Source of the DNA: Spinacia oleracea
Lineage: Eukaryota > Streptophyta > Magnoliopsida > Caryophyllales > Amaranthaceae
Length of the DNA stretch: 64,000 bases
Direction: 5' to 3'
Assembly: GCF_020520425.1 (NCBI RefSeq)
Contig: NC_079489.1
Coordinates: 17,818,001-17,882,000 of the forward strand
Shown: positions 56,538 through 64,000 of the stretch, piece by piece
Position numbering within the stretch: position 1 is the first letter of the stretch
How the letters are laid out: the number at the start of each line of letters is the position of its first letter
Position numbers and translations under genes: made by a program
The notes under the pieces: generated by a model
Databases searched by the model: none
Seen by the model: the letters and a program-made list of their open reading frames with translations, nothing else
Told to the model about the DNA's origin: nothing

Positions 56538-59500
56538 ATGAAATTGTGTATTTGGAATGTTCGTGGAGCAAATAAGAATGTGTTTATGGATAATGCAAAG
56601 GATATTATTGCAAATCAACATCCGCAGATTTTTATCTTTCTGGAAACTAAAGCAGATGGGAGTAGGGCTAGAGAGGTGATGATGGAGTTAAACTTTCATG
56701 ACTACAGGGTTGTGCGTCCAGTGAATACAAGGGGGGGTATTTGGGTTTTCTGGAGAAATACAGTTGATTTGGTTCTCTTCGACGCGGAATACCATCATTT
56801 TCATGCATTATTCCATTTCAAGAATTTGGGTAAGGAGGGCCTAGTCACTGCAATGCATGCACCTAGTAATCCAGCTAAAAGGGGCCAATTTTGGGATCAA
56901 TTACGCTCTGATTTGCCCCCCCCTAATTCCCCATGGTTGGTTGTAGGGGATATGAATGAAGTTATTTCTCAATCTGAAAAGATGGGAGGGAGACCAGTTC
57001 GAGGAACGCAAGGCCGTAATCTGATCAACTTTATGGATGATGCGGGGCTGGTGGATATTGGCTATAATGGTTGTAAGTACACTTGGACTAATGCTAGAGA
57101 TGGAATGGAGCTAATTCAGGAGCGACTGGACCGAGCTTTGGCCAATTCTCCATGGCTGGACAGTTTTCCTCATACTAAGGTTCATCATCTCCCTCGAATT
57201 CATTCTGATCATTCTCCAATTTTAGTTTCTTTGGATAATTGTGCTGTGAATGGCCCGTTCCCTTTTAGATGCAAAGAGGTGTGGTTATCTCATCCAAATT
57301 TTTCTGAGTATTTTGTTCAAAATTGGAAACCTCCTAACAATGACTTTTTAAATGGTAGGAATAGTTTTTTAAATACTATTCGTAACTGGAATCATAATAT
57401 CTTTGGGAACCTTAATAAACAAAAAAGATCCATTATGGCTAGAATTGAAGGAATACAAATTGCTCTTAGTAAAAAGTACTCTCGGTTTCTTGTTAATTTA
57501 GAAGCTGATCTTTTGACTAATCTTAATGATATCTATAAAAAGGAGAGAATTATTTGGGCACAAAAGGCGGGTATTAATTGGCGTAAATATGCTGACTATA
57601 ATACGAAATATTTTCATACTATAGCAAAAATTAAAAAATCAAAAGGAAAGATTTTAACCCTAAAAAATGATCAAAATGAATGGGTCTCTGATCAATTACT
57701 TTTAAAAAATATGGCTTCTTCTTATTTTCAGTGTCTTTTTACTTCTCAGCATATTCAGGGCAATTTTATTTTCAATAACAAAAGCAATCTAAAACTTACT
57801 GAGGAGGAAATCAGAGATCTATCCATCATGATTTCAATAGAGGAAGTTAGACATAATCTCTTTTCTATGGACCCTATTAAAACCCCTGGCCCGGATGGTA
57901 TCCAACCAATTTTCTTCCAAAAACACTGGAACAATCTGGGAACAACCATTTATGATTTTTGTGTTTCCTGTTTTAGGAGTGGTTCAGTTCCTAAGGAGAT
58001 CAATAAGTCCTATATAGCCCTAATTCCGAAAATTGCTAATCCATCCCTTATTACGGAATTTAGGCCCATAGGGCTTTGTAACACTATTTATAAATTAATC
58101 ACAAAAATTATTTCTTCTAGAATCAAGTCTATTTTAAATCGGATTATTAGTCCTTTGCAATCTAGTTTTATCAAGGGACGAGGAATAGAGGATAATGTTA
58201 TTTTGGTCAAAGAAATGGCTCATCATTTTCATAAAGCAAAAAAGAGGAATAAAATTATGGCGTTAAAATTGGATATTACGAAAGCTTATGATAGCTTAGA
58301 ATGGGATTTCATAAGAGAAACTTTATTGTTTTTTAACTTCCCAAACCTTCTCATTAATCTGATCATGTCTTGTATTACCTCGTCTTCTATTTCTGTTCTT
58401 TGGAATGGAGAAATTTGTGATCCTTTCACTCCTTCCAGGGGAATTAGGCAAGGGGATCCTCTTTCTTCTTATATTTTTGTCCTTTGTTTGGATAGACTTT
58501 CTACTATGATTGAGGATTTGGTTAATCAGGGTCATTGGAAACCTATAGCTTTGACCAAAAATATTAAAATTTCTCATGTTTTTTATGCGGATGACGTTTT
58601 TCTTTTTAGTAATGCTTCGGTGGATAATATGAATGTAGTAATGTCTTTATTGGAACAATTTGGGAATATGTCAGGGTTAAAATTAAGTCTCACCAAATCA
58701 ACTCTTATTTTTCCTAAATCCCTTAATCATAATATAAGAAGAGACATAGCTGGTAATTATGGCATTAAGATTTCTTCCTCTTTTGGTAAATATTTGGGGG
58801 TGGATATTAGACCTCATAAGCTAAGAATTAATAATTACAAAGGTCTGTTGGATAAAACGATGGATAGAATAAGAGGTTGGCAAGCTAAGCTTTTGAATAT
58901 GGCTGGACGTTGTACTTTAATTAGATCAGTTCTTAGCTCTTTTCCTCTTTATGCCATGCAAACTTCTCTAATTCCTTCCAACATTACCTATGCTATTGAA
59001 AAATGTTGTAGAAAATTTCTTTGGAACAAGGTGGATAGAAGTAATTATATGGCAAGATTAGCTTGGGATAAAGTTACTCTTCCTACTAATGTTGGAGGGT
59101 TGGGAATTAGAAGATTGAAGGATTGGAATCTGGCGTTTATGGCAAAACTAGGATGGACTATTCTTGATAAACCAGATAAATTTTGGGTAAGAATTTTAAA
59201 GGAGAAGTATCTAAAGAAGTCAAACCTTTTAAACTCTATGCCTAACTACAATCAATCTCCCTTATGGAGAGATATCCTTAGGGGCAATCATATTCTTCAA
59301 AAGGGTTTAATCATAGGAATTGGTAATGGTAGGAACACTTCTATTTGGTATCATCATTGGGTAGGGGAAGCACCTCTTTATACCCTTGAGGATATTAAAA
59401 TTCCAGAGTTGAAAGCCCATTGGTTTGTCAATAGAATCATTAGAAATGGAAAGTGGTATCTTGATGAGATTCAACATCTTCTTCCTACTCATATTAAGGA

Positions 59501-60947
59501 TCTTATTCTAGCTTACCCCCTTTCAAATAATATGGATGAAGAGGATTTTATAAGATGGAAATACTCAAAAAATGGTGATTTTGATATTAAATCTGCTTAT
59601 CATATTCAATTGCATGATCCTTCTCCTACTTCTTTTCCTAGCTTTCCTTGGAAAACTATCTGGAAAATAAAATGTCCTTACAAATACAAAATGCTTCTTT
59701 GGAATTGCTGTCATGAAATATTACCAGTAGCTGCTATTTTAAATCAAAGAATTCCAAATATTAGCCCTATCTGCTCTAGGTGCCAACATCAAAAAGAGGA
59801 TCACTTACATCTTTTTAGGGATTGCCCCCAATCTAGTGTTCTGTGGTCCTTCATTTTTCAGAGGGTTTGGAACACTGAACATTTCCAGTTCTGTGCTTTT
59901 TATAATTCAAGTTGGAAGGATTGGATTCATTTCAATCTCCATAATTCTGCTTCTTGGAAAGTTATTTTTATTGTTGCTATTTGGCATATTTGGATCTCTA
60001 GAAACAAATCTGTTTTTGATCTCAAAATGAAAAGTGCTTTCTCTCTTTATAACTCTTTCTTTATAGACTGGAACTCTACTAACTTGGCTTTGCAGGGTAA
60101 AAGTACAGATATCAAAACGAATCTTCCCCCTATTAGGAAGCAGTGGATGCCACCTTTGGAAGGATATATGAAACTAAATATTGATGGTGCTTGGAAATCA
60201 GGAAATGTAGCAGGAGGAGGAGGTGTATTCAGAAGGCACACTGGCTCCTGGTTTGTTGGGTTCTCTACTAAATTTAGGGTTCATTCTCCTTTGGCTTCTG
60301 AACTCTATGCTTTGAGAGAGGGCCTAAAAATTGCAAAGAACTTCTTAATTGATAAGTTAGAAGTTGAAACAGATGCTTTGAATCTTAAGCTCCTTCTTGA
60401 TAAGGTGAAAGATCATACTCATCATGAATTGGGTCCGGTTCTTCGAGAGGTTACTCAGCTTTTGGGAGAAAACTGGATCATTAGTTTCTCTCATATTCCA
60501 AAGACCTATAATAGAGTTGCTCATGCTTTGGCAGCTCACTCTTTGATTATGGTGGTGCAACATAAGCTTCATTACATCATTCCATCCTGTGCAAAAGAGG
60601 AATATGAAGGGGATTTTGAAAAAGCAAATCCAGCATATGCAGAGGAGATGAGAAGAAATGCCCGGGATCAAGTTCGGGCAATGTGCAATGCAAGAAAAGA
60701 AAATGCAGCAAAAAACAACAATATAGCTCAGGCTTCTTCAGCTACAGAAATTGTATTCGGTTCCATAGTCTCTACTATCAAACAGGTGATGCAGGAGAAG
60801 GATTCAGGAAAGGTTGGAAGCAATACTGATAAGGGTAAAGGAAAGGCTTTTGTTCCATTTGTTGTTGGTAGTTCAACAATTCCAAAGGATATAGAAATTG
60901 TTGAAGTTGAAGACGATGAGGAGATCAATTCTGTCACCAACAACTAA
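56538..60947 (+). CDS. LINE ORF2, endonuclease - reverse transcriptase - RNase H
   Basis: Starting at the ATG at 56538 the product is 1469 aa. Domains in order: AP-endonuclease-like (MKLCIWNVRGANK, IFLETKADG, VVGDMNEV, HSDHSPILVS; about 1-230); reverse transcriptase with GPDGIQPIFFQ, KLDITKAYDSLEW, RQGDPLSSYIFVL and the catalytic YADDVFLFS at about 683; zf-RVT (ICSRCQHQKEDHLHLFRDCP); and RNase H (LNIDGAWKSGNVAGGGGVFR, ELYALREGLK, ETDAL, AHALAAH). A ~135-aa extension after RNase H (EEYEGDFEKANPAYAEEMRR onwards, ending in an acidic stretch) is not part of a domain I recognise. The frame is open upstream to 55668, overlapping ORF1, but that part has no homology, and the endonuclease begins right at 56538. 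How the second ORF is translated (reinitiation or other) is unknown. All key catalytic motifs seem present. Confidence 0.93.
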   Translation: MKLCIWNVRGANKNVFMDNAKDIIANQHPQIFIFLETKADGSRAREVMMELNFHDYRVVRPVNTRGGIWVFWRNTVDLVLFDAEYHHFHALFHFKNLGKEGLVTAMHAPSNPAKRGQFWDQLRSDLPPPNSPWLVVGDMNEVISQSEKMGGRPVRGTQGRNLINFMDDAGLVDIGYNGCKYTWTNARDGMELIQERLDRALANSPWLDSFPHTKVHHLPRIHSDHSPILVSLDNCAVNGPFPFRCKEVWLSHPNFSEYFVQNWKPPNNDFLNGRNSFLNTIRNWNHNIFGNLNKQKRSIMARIEGIQIALSKKYSRFLVNLEADLLTNLNDIYKKERIIWAQKAGINWRKYADYNTKYFHTIAKIKKSKGKILTLKNDQNEWVSDQLLLKNMASSYFQCLFTSQHIQGNFIFNNKSNLKLTEEEIRDLSIMISIEEVRHNLFSMDPIKTPGPDGIQPIFFQKHWNNLGTTIYDFCVSCFRSGSVPKEINKSYIALIPKIANPSLITEFRPIGLCNTIYKLITKIISSRIKSILNRIISPLQSSFIKGRGIEDNVILVKEMAHHFHKAKKRNKIMALKLDITKAYDSLEWDFIRETLLFFNFPNLLINLIMSCITSSSISVLWNGEICDPFTPSRGIRQGDPLSSYIFVLCLDRLSTMIEDLVNQGHWKPIALTKNIKISHVFYADDVFLFSNASVDNMNVVMSLLEQFGNMSGLKLSLTKSTLIFPKSLNHNIRRDIAGNYGIKISSSFGKYLGVDIRPHKLRINNYKGLLDKTMDRIRGWQAKLLNMAGRCTLIRSVLSSFPLYAMQTSLIPSNITYAIEKCCRKFLWNKVDRSNYMARLAWDKVTLPTNVGGLGIRRLKDWNLAFMAKLGWTILDKPDKFWVRILKEKYLKKSNLLNSMPNYNQSPLWRDILRGNHILQKGLIIGIGNGRNTSIWYHHWVGEAPLYTLEDIKIPELKAHWFVNRIIRNGKWYLDEIQHLLPTHIKDLILAYPLSNNMDEEDFIRWKYSKNGDFDIKSAYHIQLHDPSPTSFPSFPWKTIWKIKCPYKYKMLLWNCCHEILPVAAILNQRIPNISPICSRCQHQKEDHLHLFRDCPQSSVLWSFIFQRVWNTEHFQFCAFYNSSWKDWIHFNLHNSASWKVIFIVAIWHIWISRNKSVFDLKMKSAFSLYNSFFIDWNSTNLALQGKSTDIKTNLPPIRKQWMPPLEGYMKLNIDGAWKSGNVAGGGGVFRRHTGSWFVGFSTKFRVHSPLASELYALREGLKIAKNFLIDKLEVETDALNLKLLLDKVKDHTHHELGPVLREVTQLLGENWIISFSHIPKTYNRVAHALAAHSLIMVVQHKLHYIIPSCAKEEYEGDFEKANPAYAEEMRRNARDQVRAMCNARKENAAKNNNIAQASSATEIVFGSIVSTIKQVMQEKDSGKVGSNTDKGKGKAFVPFVVGSSTIPKDIEIVEVEDDEEINSVTNN

Positions 60948-61309
60948 TTGGATCTTTCTTTTGGTGCGACGCAGGCTTCACAAGGTTATATATGGCGTCT
61001 TTTTGGATGTATATAATCCTAGTTTTAAAGTATAAGTATTTTCGTAATATCGATTATGGTATTAGGATAGATAACGATTTTCATCCTCATTTTGATAGTC
61101 CTATCTTTTGCGGGCTTAAGGAAGATAGTTAGGAGGACAAGGATGATTTGCTCAGCTGATCTGATTTTTTTCTGGATCATGCTTGCTTTTGTTAGTATTA
61201 GGGTTTTTATCCCTAATTAATTAATATATATATATTTCGTCGGTTTGCGTTAAAAAAAAAAGAAGCGGATGAAGAAAACAAAGTTGATGGTATGAAAATA
61301 ACTCCATAG

Positions 61310-61736
61310 TTTCGGTTTCAATTGTTAGTAAATTGGTGTGAATGATTATATTTTGGGACTGGTTTTGTTTTACATTTTCGGAAACTGTGATGTAAAGCTT
61401 TGACGTTTATGGATCTTTGACGTTATGGAAATTACAATTAATGTAAAAGCTTTTGTGTTTTGAGCATTACTTTTTTTTGGTAATATATGAATTATTATGA
61501 AATTGTTCTCAAATTATTACAAATTATATATTATAGCAGCAGGTTTGGTTTTATGGGTTTAATGCCTTCTAGTATCTATAGCATTGCAACCTAGCAGGTG
61601 TAATTTCAGGTTATATATGATGGTGTACGTATTTCGCAGCTCTTGAAGGTGTAATATATATTAATGTTGAATTGGTACATCTGGTGTATTCGCAGGTTCA
61701 AACCTGCTATTATTGATTATTTTTTTTGATTTTTTT
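61310..61736 (+). other. CACTA interior right of the LINE
   Basis: Probable 3' UTR of the split exon, with AATTACAATTAATGTAAAAG and T-rich stretches, then AT-rich sequence. No gene is seen. Confidence 0.45.
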
Positions 61737-62198
61737 TTTTGCAAAGAGACCCGTTAGGTATAAAAAGGGCTCTTTAGTTATAATAATAAAAAAATTCAAA
61801 GAGACCTCATATCTAACATATGGGGTCTTAATTTGTAAAATATTAAAATATTAAAAGTAACAAAGAGACCCCCTATCCTATATACGAGGTCTTAATTTTT
61901 TGAATTAAAAGAATAAAAAATTCAAAGAGACCTCTTATCTTACATATGAGATCTCAATATTTTTAACAAACAGATCCCATATCTCTAAAAAGGGGTCTCT
62001 TTCCCTTCTAAATTATTTTCGACCAAGTTTATATAAGAGACCTTCTTTCTTACGTGAGGGGTCTCTAGCTTTTAACAAACAGACCCCCTCTAAATGAGGG
62101 GGTTTCTTTATCAAAGAGACCTTTGAGATAGAGACCCCTTGAAAGGAGGTCTCTTATGCCATTTTGGAAGGGTCTCTTTGCCGTTTTTTGTAGTAGTG
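61737..62198 (+). repeat. CACTA right subterminal repeat array
   Basis: At least ten copies of CAAAGAGACC or its complement GGGGTCTCTTT, spaced about 40-60 bp, mirror those at the left end and lead into the terminal inverted repeat. Confidence 0.85.
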
Positions 62199-62201
62199 GC
62201 C

Positions 62202-62832
62202 TATTAAGTGATGTCTAATGACCACTATTATTTAATTATAACTCTGTCCTAGTCTCAAAATATAAACTTTGCTTTCATTTGAAAATAAAATACATATCTA
62301 CTTTATATTATGCTAGTTGTAACATTTTTTGAAGAAAATTAGAAAATTAACTTTCGACCCACCTAATATAAAATGTTTGATCCGCCGCTGGATGTGAGAT
62401 GGTGTTAGTGAATTGTACTTCGTATAATGTTAGTGGCACTTGTTGCTGATTTCTTTTACTACATATATTTATTAATCCTATGAACATTATTGATGAATTG
62501 CATATTTTTTTGTGTATGAAAATTAAAGAGAGATGATGAATGTTACGGTTTTAGGAGTGAAGATGAAAAAAATATCTGGGTGTTAGGGGTGAAGATGAAA
62601 AAGTATATGGGTAGCATGAATTTTTATAAATGATGAACAAGATGAATAAAGATGAGAGAGGTAGAACATATATAGGAGAAAGATGATACAGATGTGAGAA
62701 ATTCGAATCATCCTGAAACATAAAGGAGAGTCTATGAATTTAATGTAGAGAGTTAGTGTTAGGTGTTAATTAGGGGTGAAGGAAGTATAAGAGGTACGGA
62801 CATAAAAGTTAGTGGAAAGGGAAAAGTTATTA
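62202..62832. repeat. Spacer with second copy of the GH17 upstream block
   Basis: 62519-62725 matches 50148-50345 with few changes (GATGAATGTTACGGTTTTAG, GGTAGCATGAATTTTTATA, GAGAGGTAGAACATATATA). The matching block stands in the same orientation on the other side of the CACTA element. No gene lies in this interval. Confidence 0.8.
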
Positions 62833-63085
62833 ATCCCTCCGTCCCTTAATACTCGACCTGTTTTGACCGGATACGCTTGTCAATACACAATCACCCATTT
62901 CTTTAACTACAAATTATAAAAACTTATAAAAATATTATATTTTGAATACACATATTAAGATGAAGCCAACAATATATAATATACTAATATTTGTTTTCAT
63001 ATACTAGAAATAAAATAGGGTCAAAGTGAATTATGTGAATAGTGCAAAAAGTCAAAACAAGTCGAGTATTAAGGGACGGAGGGAG
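62833..63085. mobile_element. Stowaway-type MITE
   Basis: ATCCCTCCGTCCCTTAATAC on the left and the inverted GTATTAAGGGACGGAGGGAG on the right are flanked by TA. No coding sequence. Confidence 0.87.
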
Positions 63086-63720
63086 TAATTAAAGCAAACA
63101 TATAGTTTGTTTTAATTTTTTTTTTACAAAATATGATAGAAGTGGGATCTGGTGGGAACCATTACATATAATGAGAATTGAGAACTAACCTCCACCCTTC
63201 GATCAATTCAATCCAATGTCCCTCATCTCACCCGACCAAAAAAAAAAAAGTAAGGGCGATAGAGTAATTTCACCAGCTTCGGAAAGGTGTATTGTGCTGA
63301 TTTGACTTTTGAGATGTTGTTTTGTTTCAAAAGTTCTACCACCTTCCTTTGTGCTAATTTCACGATAACCGGGTTTTGTCAGTTTTTTTTGGCATATCAA
63401 GAAAGTTAAATCCTCACTTGTTTTTTTTTTTTTAGATTTAACTTTCTTTCTTTATTACGCGTGTCGATCAACATGTGACACCTAATAAAATACAGAGAGA
63501 ATATAAGCTACTAACTTTCAATCACATAATTATACTTTTTAATCAAATAGTTATATTTTTTAATGTTGAAATCAACGAATTTACGCATATGACAATATCA
63601 TAGGAGACATACTTCTAATTAGTCGCCAGTAAATAAGCAAATAACCAATATTTCTTTATTATTTACTGTGTAAATGAAAACAAAAATAATTCACGAGCTT
63701 ATAATGATTGATTGTTATTA
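63086..63720. pseudogene. Spacer with a short GH17 exon 1 fragment
   Basis: 63299-63343 (TGACTTTTGAGATGTTGTTT, then GTTTCAAAAGTTCTACCACC) repeats 49939-49982 of the GH17 remnant with one mismatch. Flanking bases do not continue the match, so only about 45 bp were copied or survive. The rest is AT-rich spacer. Confidence 0.65.
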
Positions 63721-64000
63721 TTCCCTCCGTCCTATAAGATTTTCCTTTAGTAATTTTTGGGTCAAATTTTGAAAACTATAATTATGATATGATTAACGTA
63801 TAAGAAATAATATAATCATGTAGAATTTTATAGATTCGTTTCAATGTATATTTTTGAAATATTAAGTTTTTATACTCCGTAATTTTACACTTGTAAAATT
63901 AGATATATTTACATTTTAAATCGTACAATTGAGATCGTAAAAAGTCAAATAATACAATCTAGCTTTTAGGAACTTTAGCGAGCATTTTTACACGCAACCC
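63721..64000. mobile_element. Left end of a Stowaway-type MITE, right end not seen
   Basis: TTCCCTCCGTCCTATAAGAT starts in the pattern of the other MITEs here. No inverted right end occurs before the window stops, so the element is cut by the edge or is a fragment. Confidence 0.5.

Larger units (their letters stand above)
54153..61259 (+). mobile_element. LINE retrotransposon with two long ORFs
   Basis: The element is flanked by a 12-bp duplication AAGAAGCGGATG (54141-54152 and 61260-61271) and ends in an A run (from 61252) after a ~300-bp 3' UTR. ORF1 and ORF2 are uninterrupted over their full lengths. The 5' UTR is only 86 bp and contains a direct repeat of GAGAGAGAAATACC, so slight 5' truncation cannot be excluded. 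Intact frames and a perfect duplication point to recent insertion. Integration would use target-primed reverse transcription by the ORF2 endonuclease and RT. Confidence 0.93.
54068..61309 (+). pseudogene. Exon-like frame split by the LINE
   Basis: After the acceptor at 54067 a frame reads FFEETYSSENVDEVSNLRVE and on to LKQEAD at 54152. Past the LINE and its duplicated site, at 61272, the same frame goes on as EENKVDGMKITP and meets TAG at 61307. The phase is preserved exactly across the insertion (28 codons plus one base on the left). The product is an acidic, hydrophilic ~40-aa C-terminus that I cannot assign to a family. The sequence after the TAG (61310-61480) could be its 3' UTR. It is either a second captured host exon or the last exon of the CACTA element's own gene. 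The LINE now destroys it. Confidence 0.6.
50649..62198 (+). mobile_element. CACTA (En/Spm-type) transposon carrying gene fragments and a LINE
   Basis: The element begins CACTACTACAAAAATGGGCA and ends with the inverted form (TTTTTTGTAGTAGTG). GCC is duplicated at 50646-50648 and 62199-62201, the 3-bp duplication expected for CACTA. Both subterminal regions (50660-50990 and 61737-62180) are dense in CAAAGAGACC / GGGTCTCT words, in both orientations. After subtracting the LINE and its duplicated site the element was about 4.4 kb. I find no TNPA/TNPD-type transposase, so it is non-autonomous. It contains a ribosomal protein S15 gene fragment and a further exon-like frame, both on the plus strand. 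Confidence 0.87.

Overview
This window is nuclear DNA of a flowering plant. The genes have GT-AG introns, the plant gene families PARG, GH17 and PIP peptides are present, and so is the usual range of plant transposons (Helitrons, Stowaway MITEs, MULEs, CACTA, copia, LINE). A eudicot, possibly of the Amaranthaceae/Caryophyllales, is my guess; the sequence alone does not prove it. Host genes are few and all lie on the minus strand. Most of the 64 kb is layered transposon sequence.

Layout. (1) 1-16.4 kb: two poly(ADP-ribose) glycohydrolase (PARG) genes in head-to-tail tandem. PARG-A (182-4618) runs off the left edge. PARG-B (11130-16392) is complete with nine exons and a predicted 519 aa. PARG-A intron 1 holds a small LTR element. 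The space between the copies holds MITEs and a 3.9-kb Helitron that ends 96 bp past the PARG-B stop. (2) 16.6-28.6 kb: a MULE with ~500-bp inverted arms and a 9-bp target duplication; an AT-rich stretch; then a second MULE (20249-27790, perfect 9-bp duplication) that carries the 3' part of a LINE, into which a young copia element (20818-26886) inserted. The copia gag-pol frame has one stop, which falls exactly on a zinc-knuckle cysteine codon. (3) 28.7-34.2 kb: a 5.6-kb Helitron with a 1.49-kb tandem duplication. (4) 34.4-40.9 kb: an FCP1/NIF-like HAD phosphatase-family gene. (5) 40.9-48.9 kb: three short Helitrons, CACTA and Stowaway MITEs nested up to three levels deep, and one compact gene for a PIP-type secreted signalling peptide (44447-44668). 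(6) 48.9-64 kb: a broken beta-1,3-glucanase gene (GH17), then an 11.5-kb CACTA element (50649-62198, 3-bp duplication GCC). The CACTA carries the 5' end of a cytosolic ribosomal protein S15 (uS19) gene and an exon-like frame that is split by a LINE with two long ORFs and a 12-bp target duplication.

PARG would remove poly(ADP-ribose) in the nucleus, the FCP1-like protein belongs to a phosphatase fold family, and the PIP peptide would act outside the cell in immune or growth signalling. Nothing suggests that these genes form one pathway. The most notable content is the two gene-carrying DNA transposons with retroelements nested inside the carried sequence, the PARG signature change shared by both tandem copies, and the Helitron termini repeated in tandem. 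Exon limits come from reading splice sites and homology by eye. Family calls rest on motif recognition without database searches.
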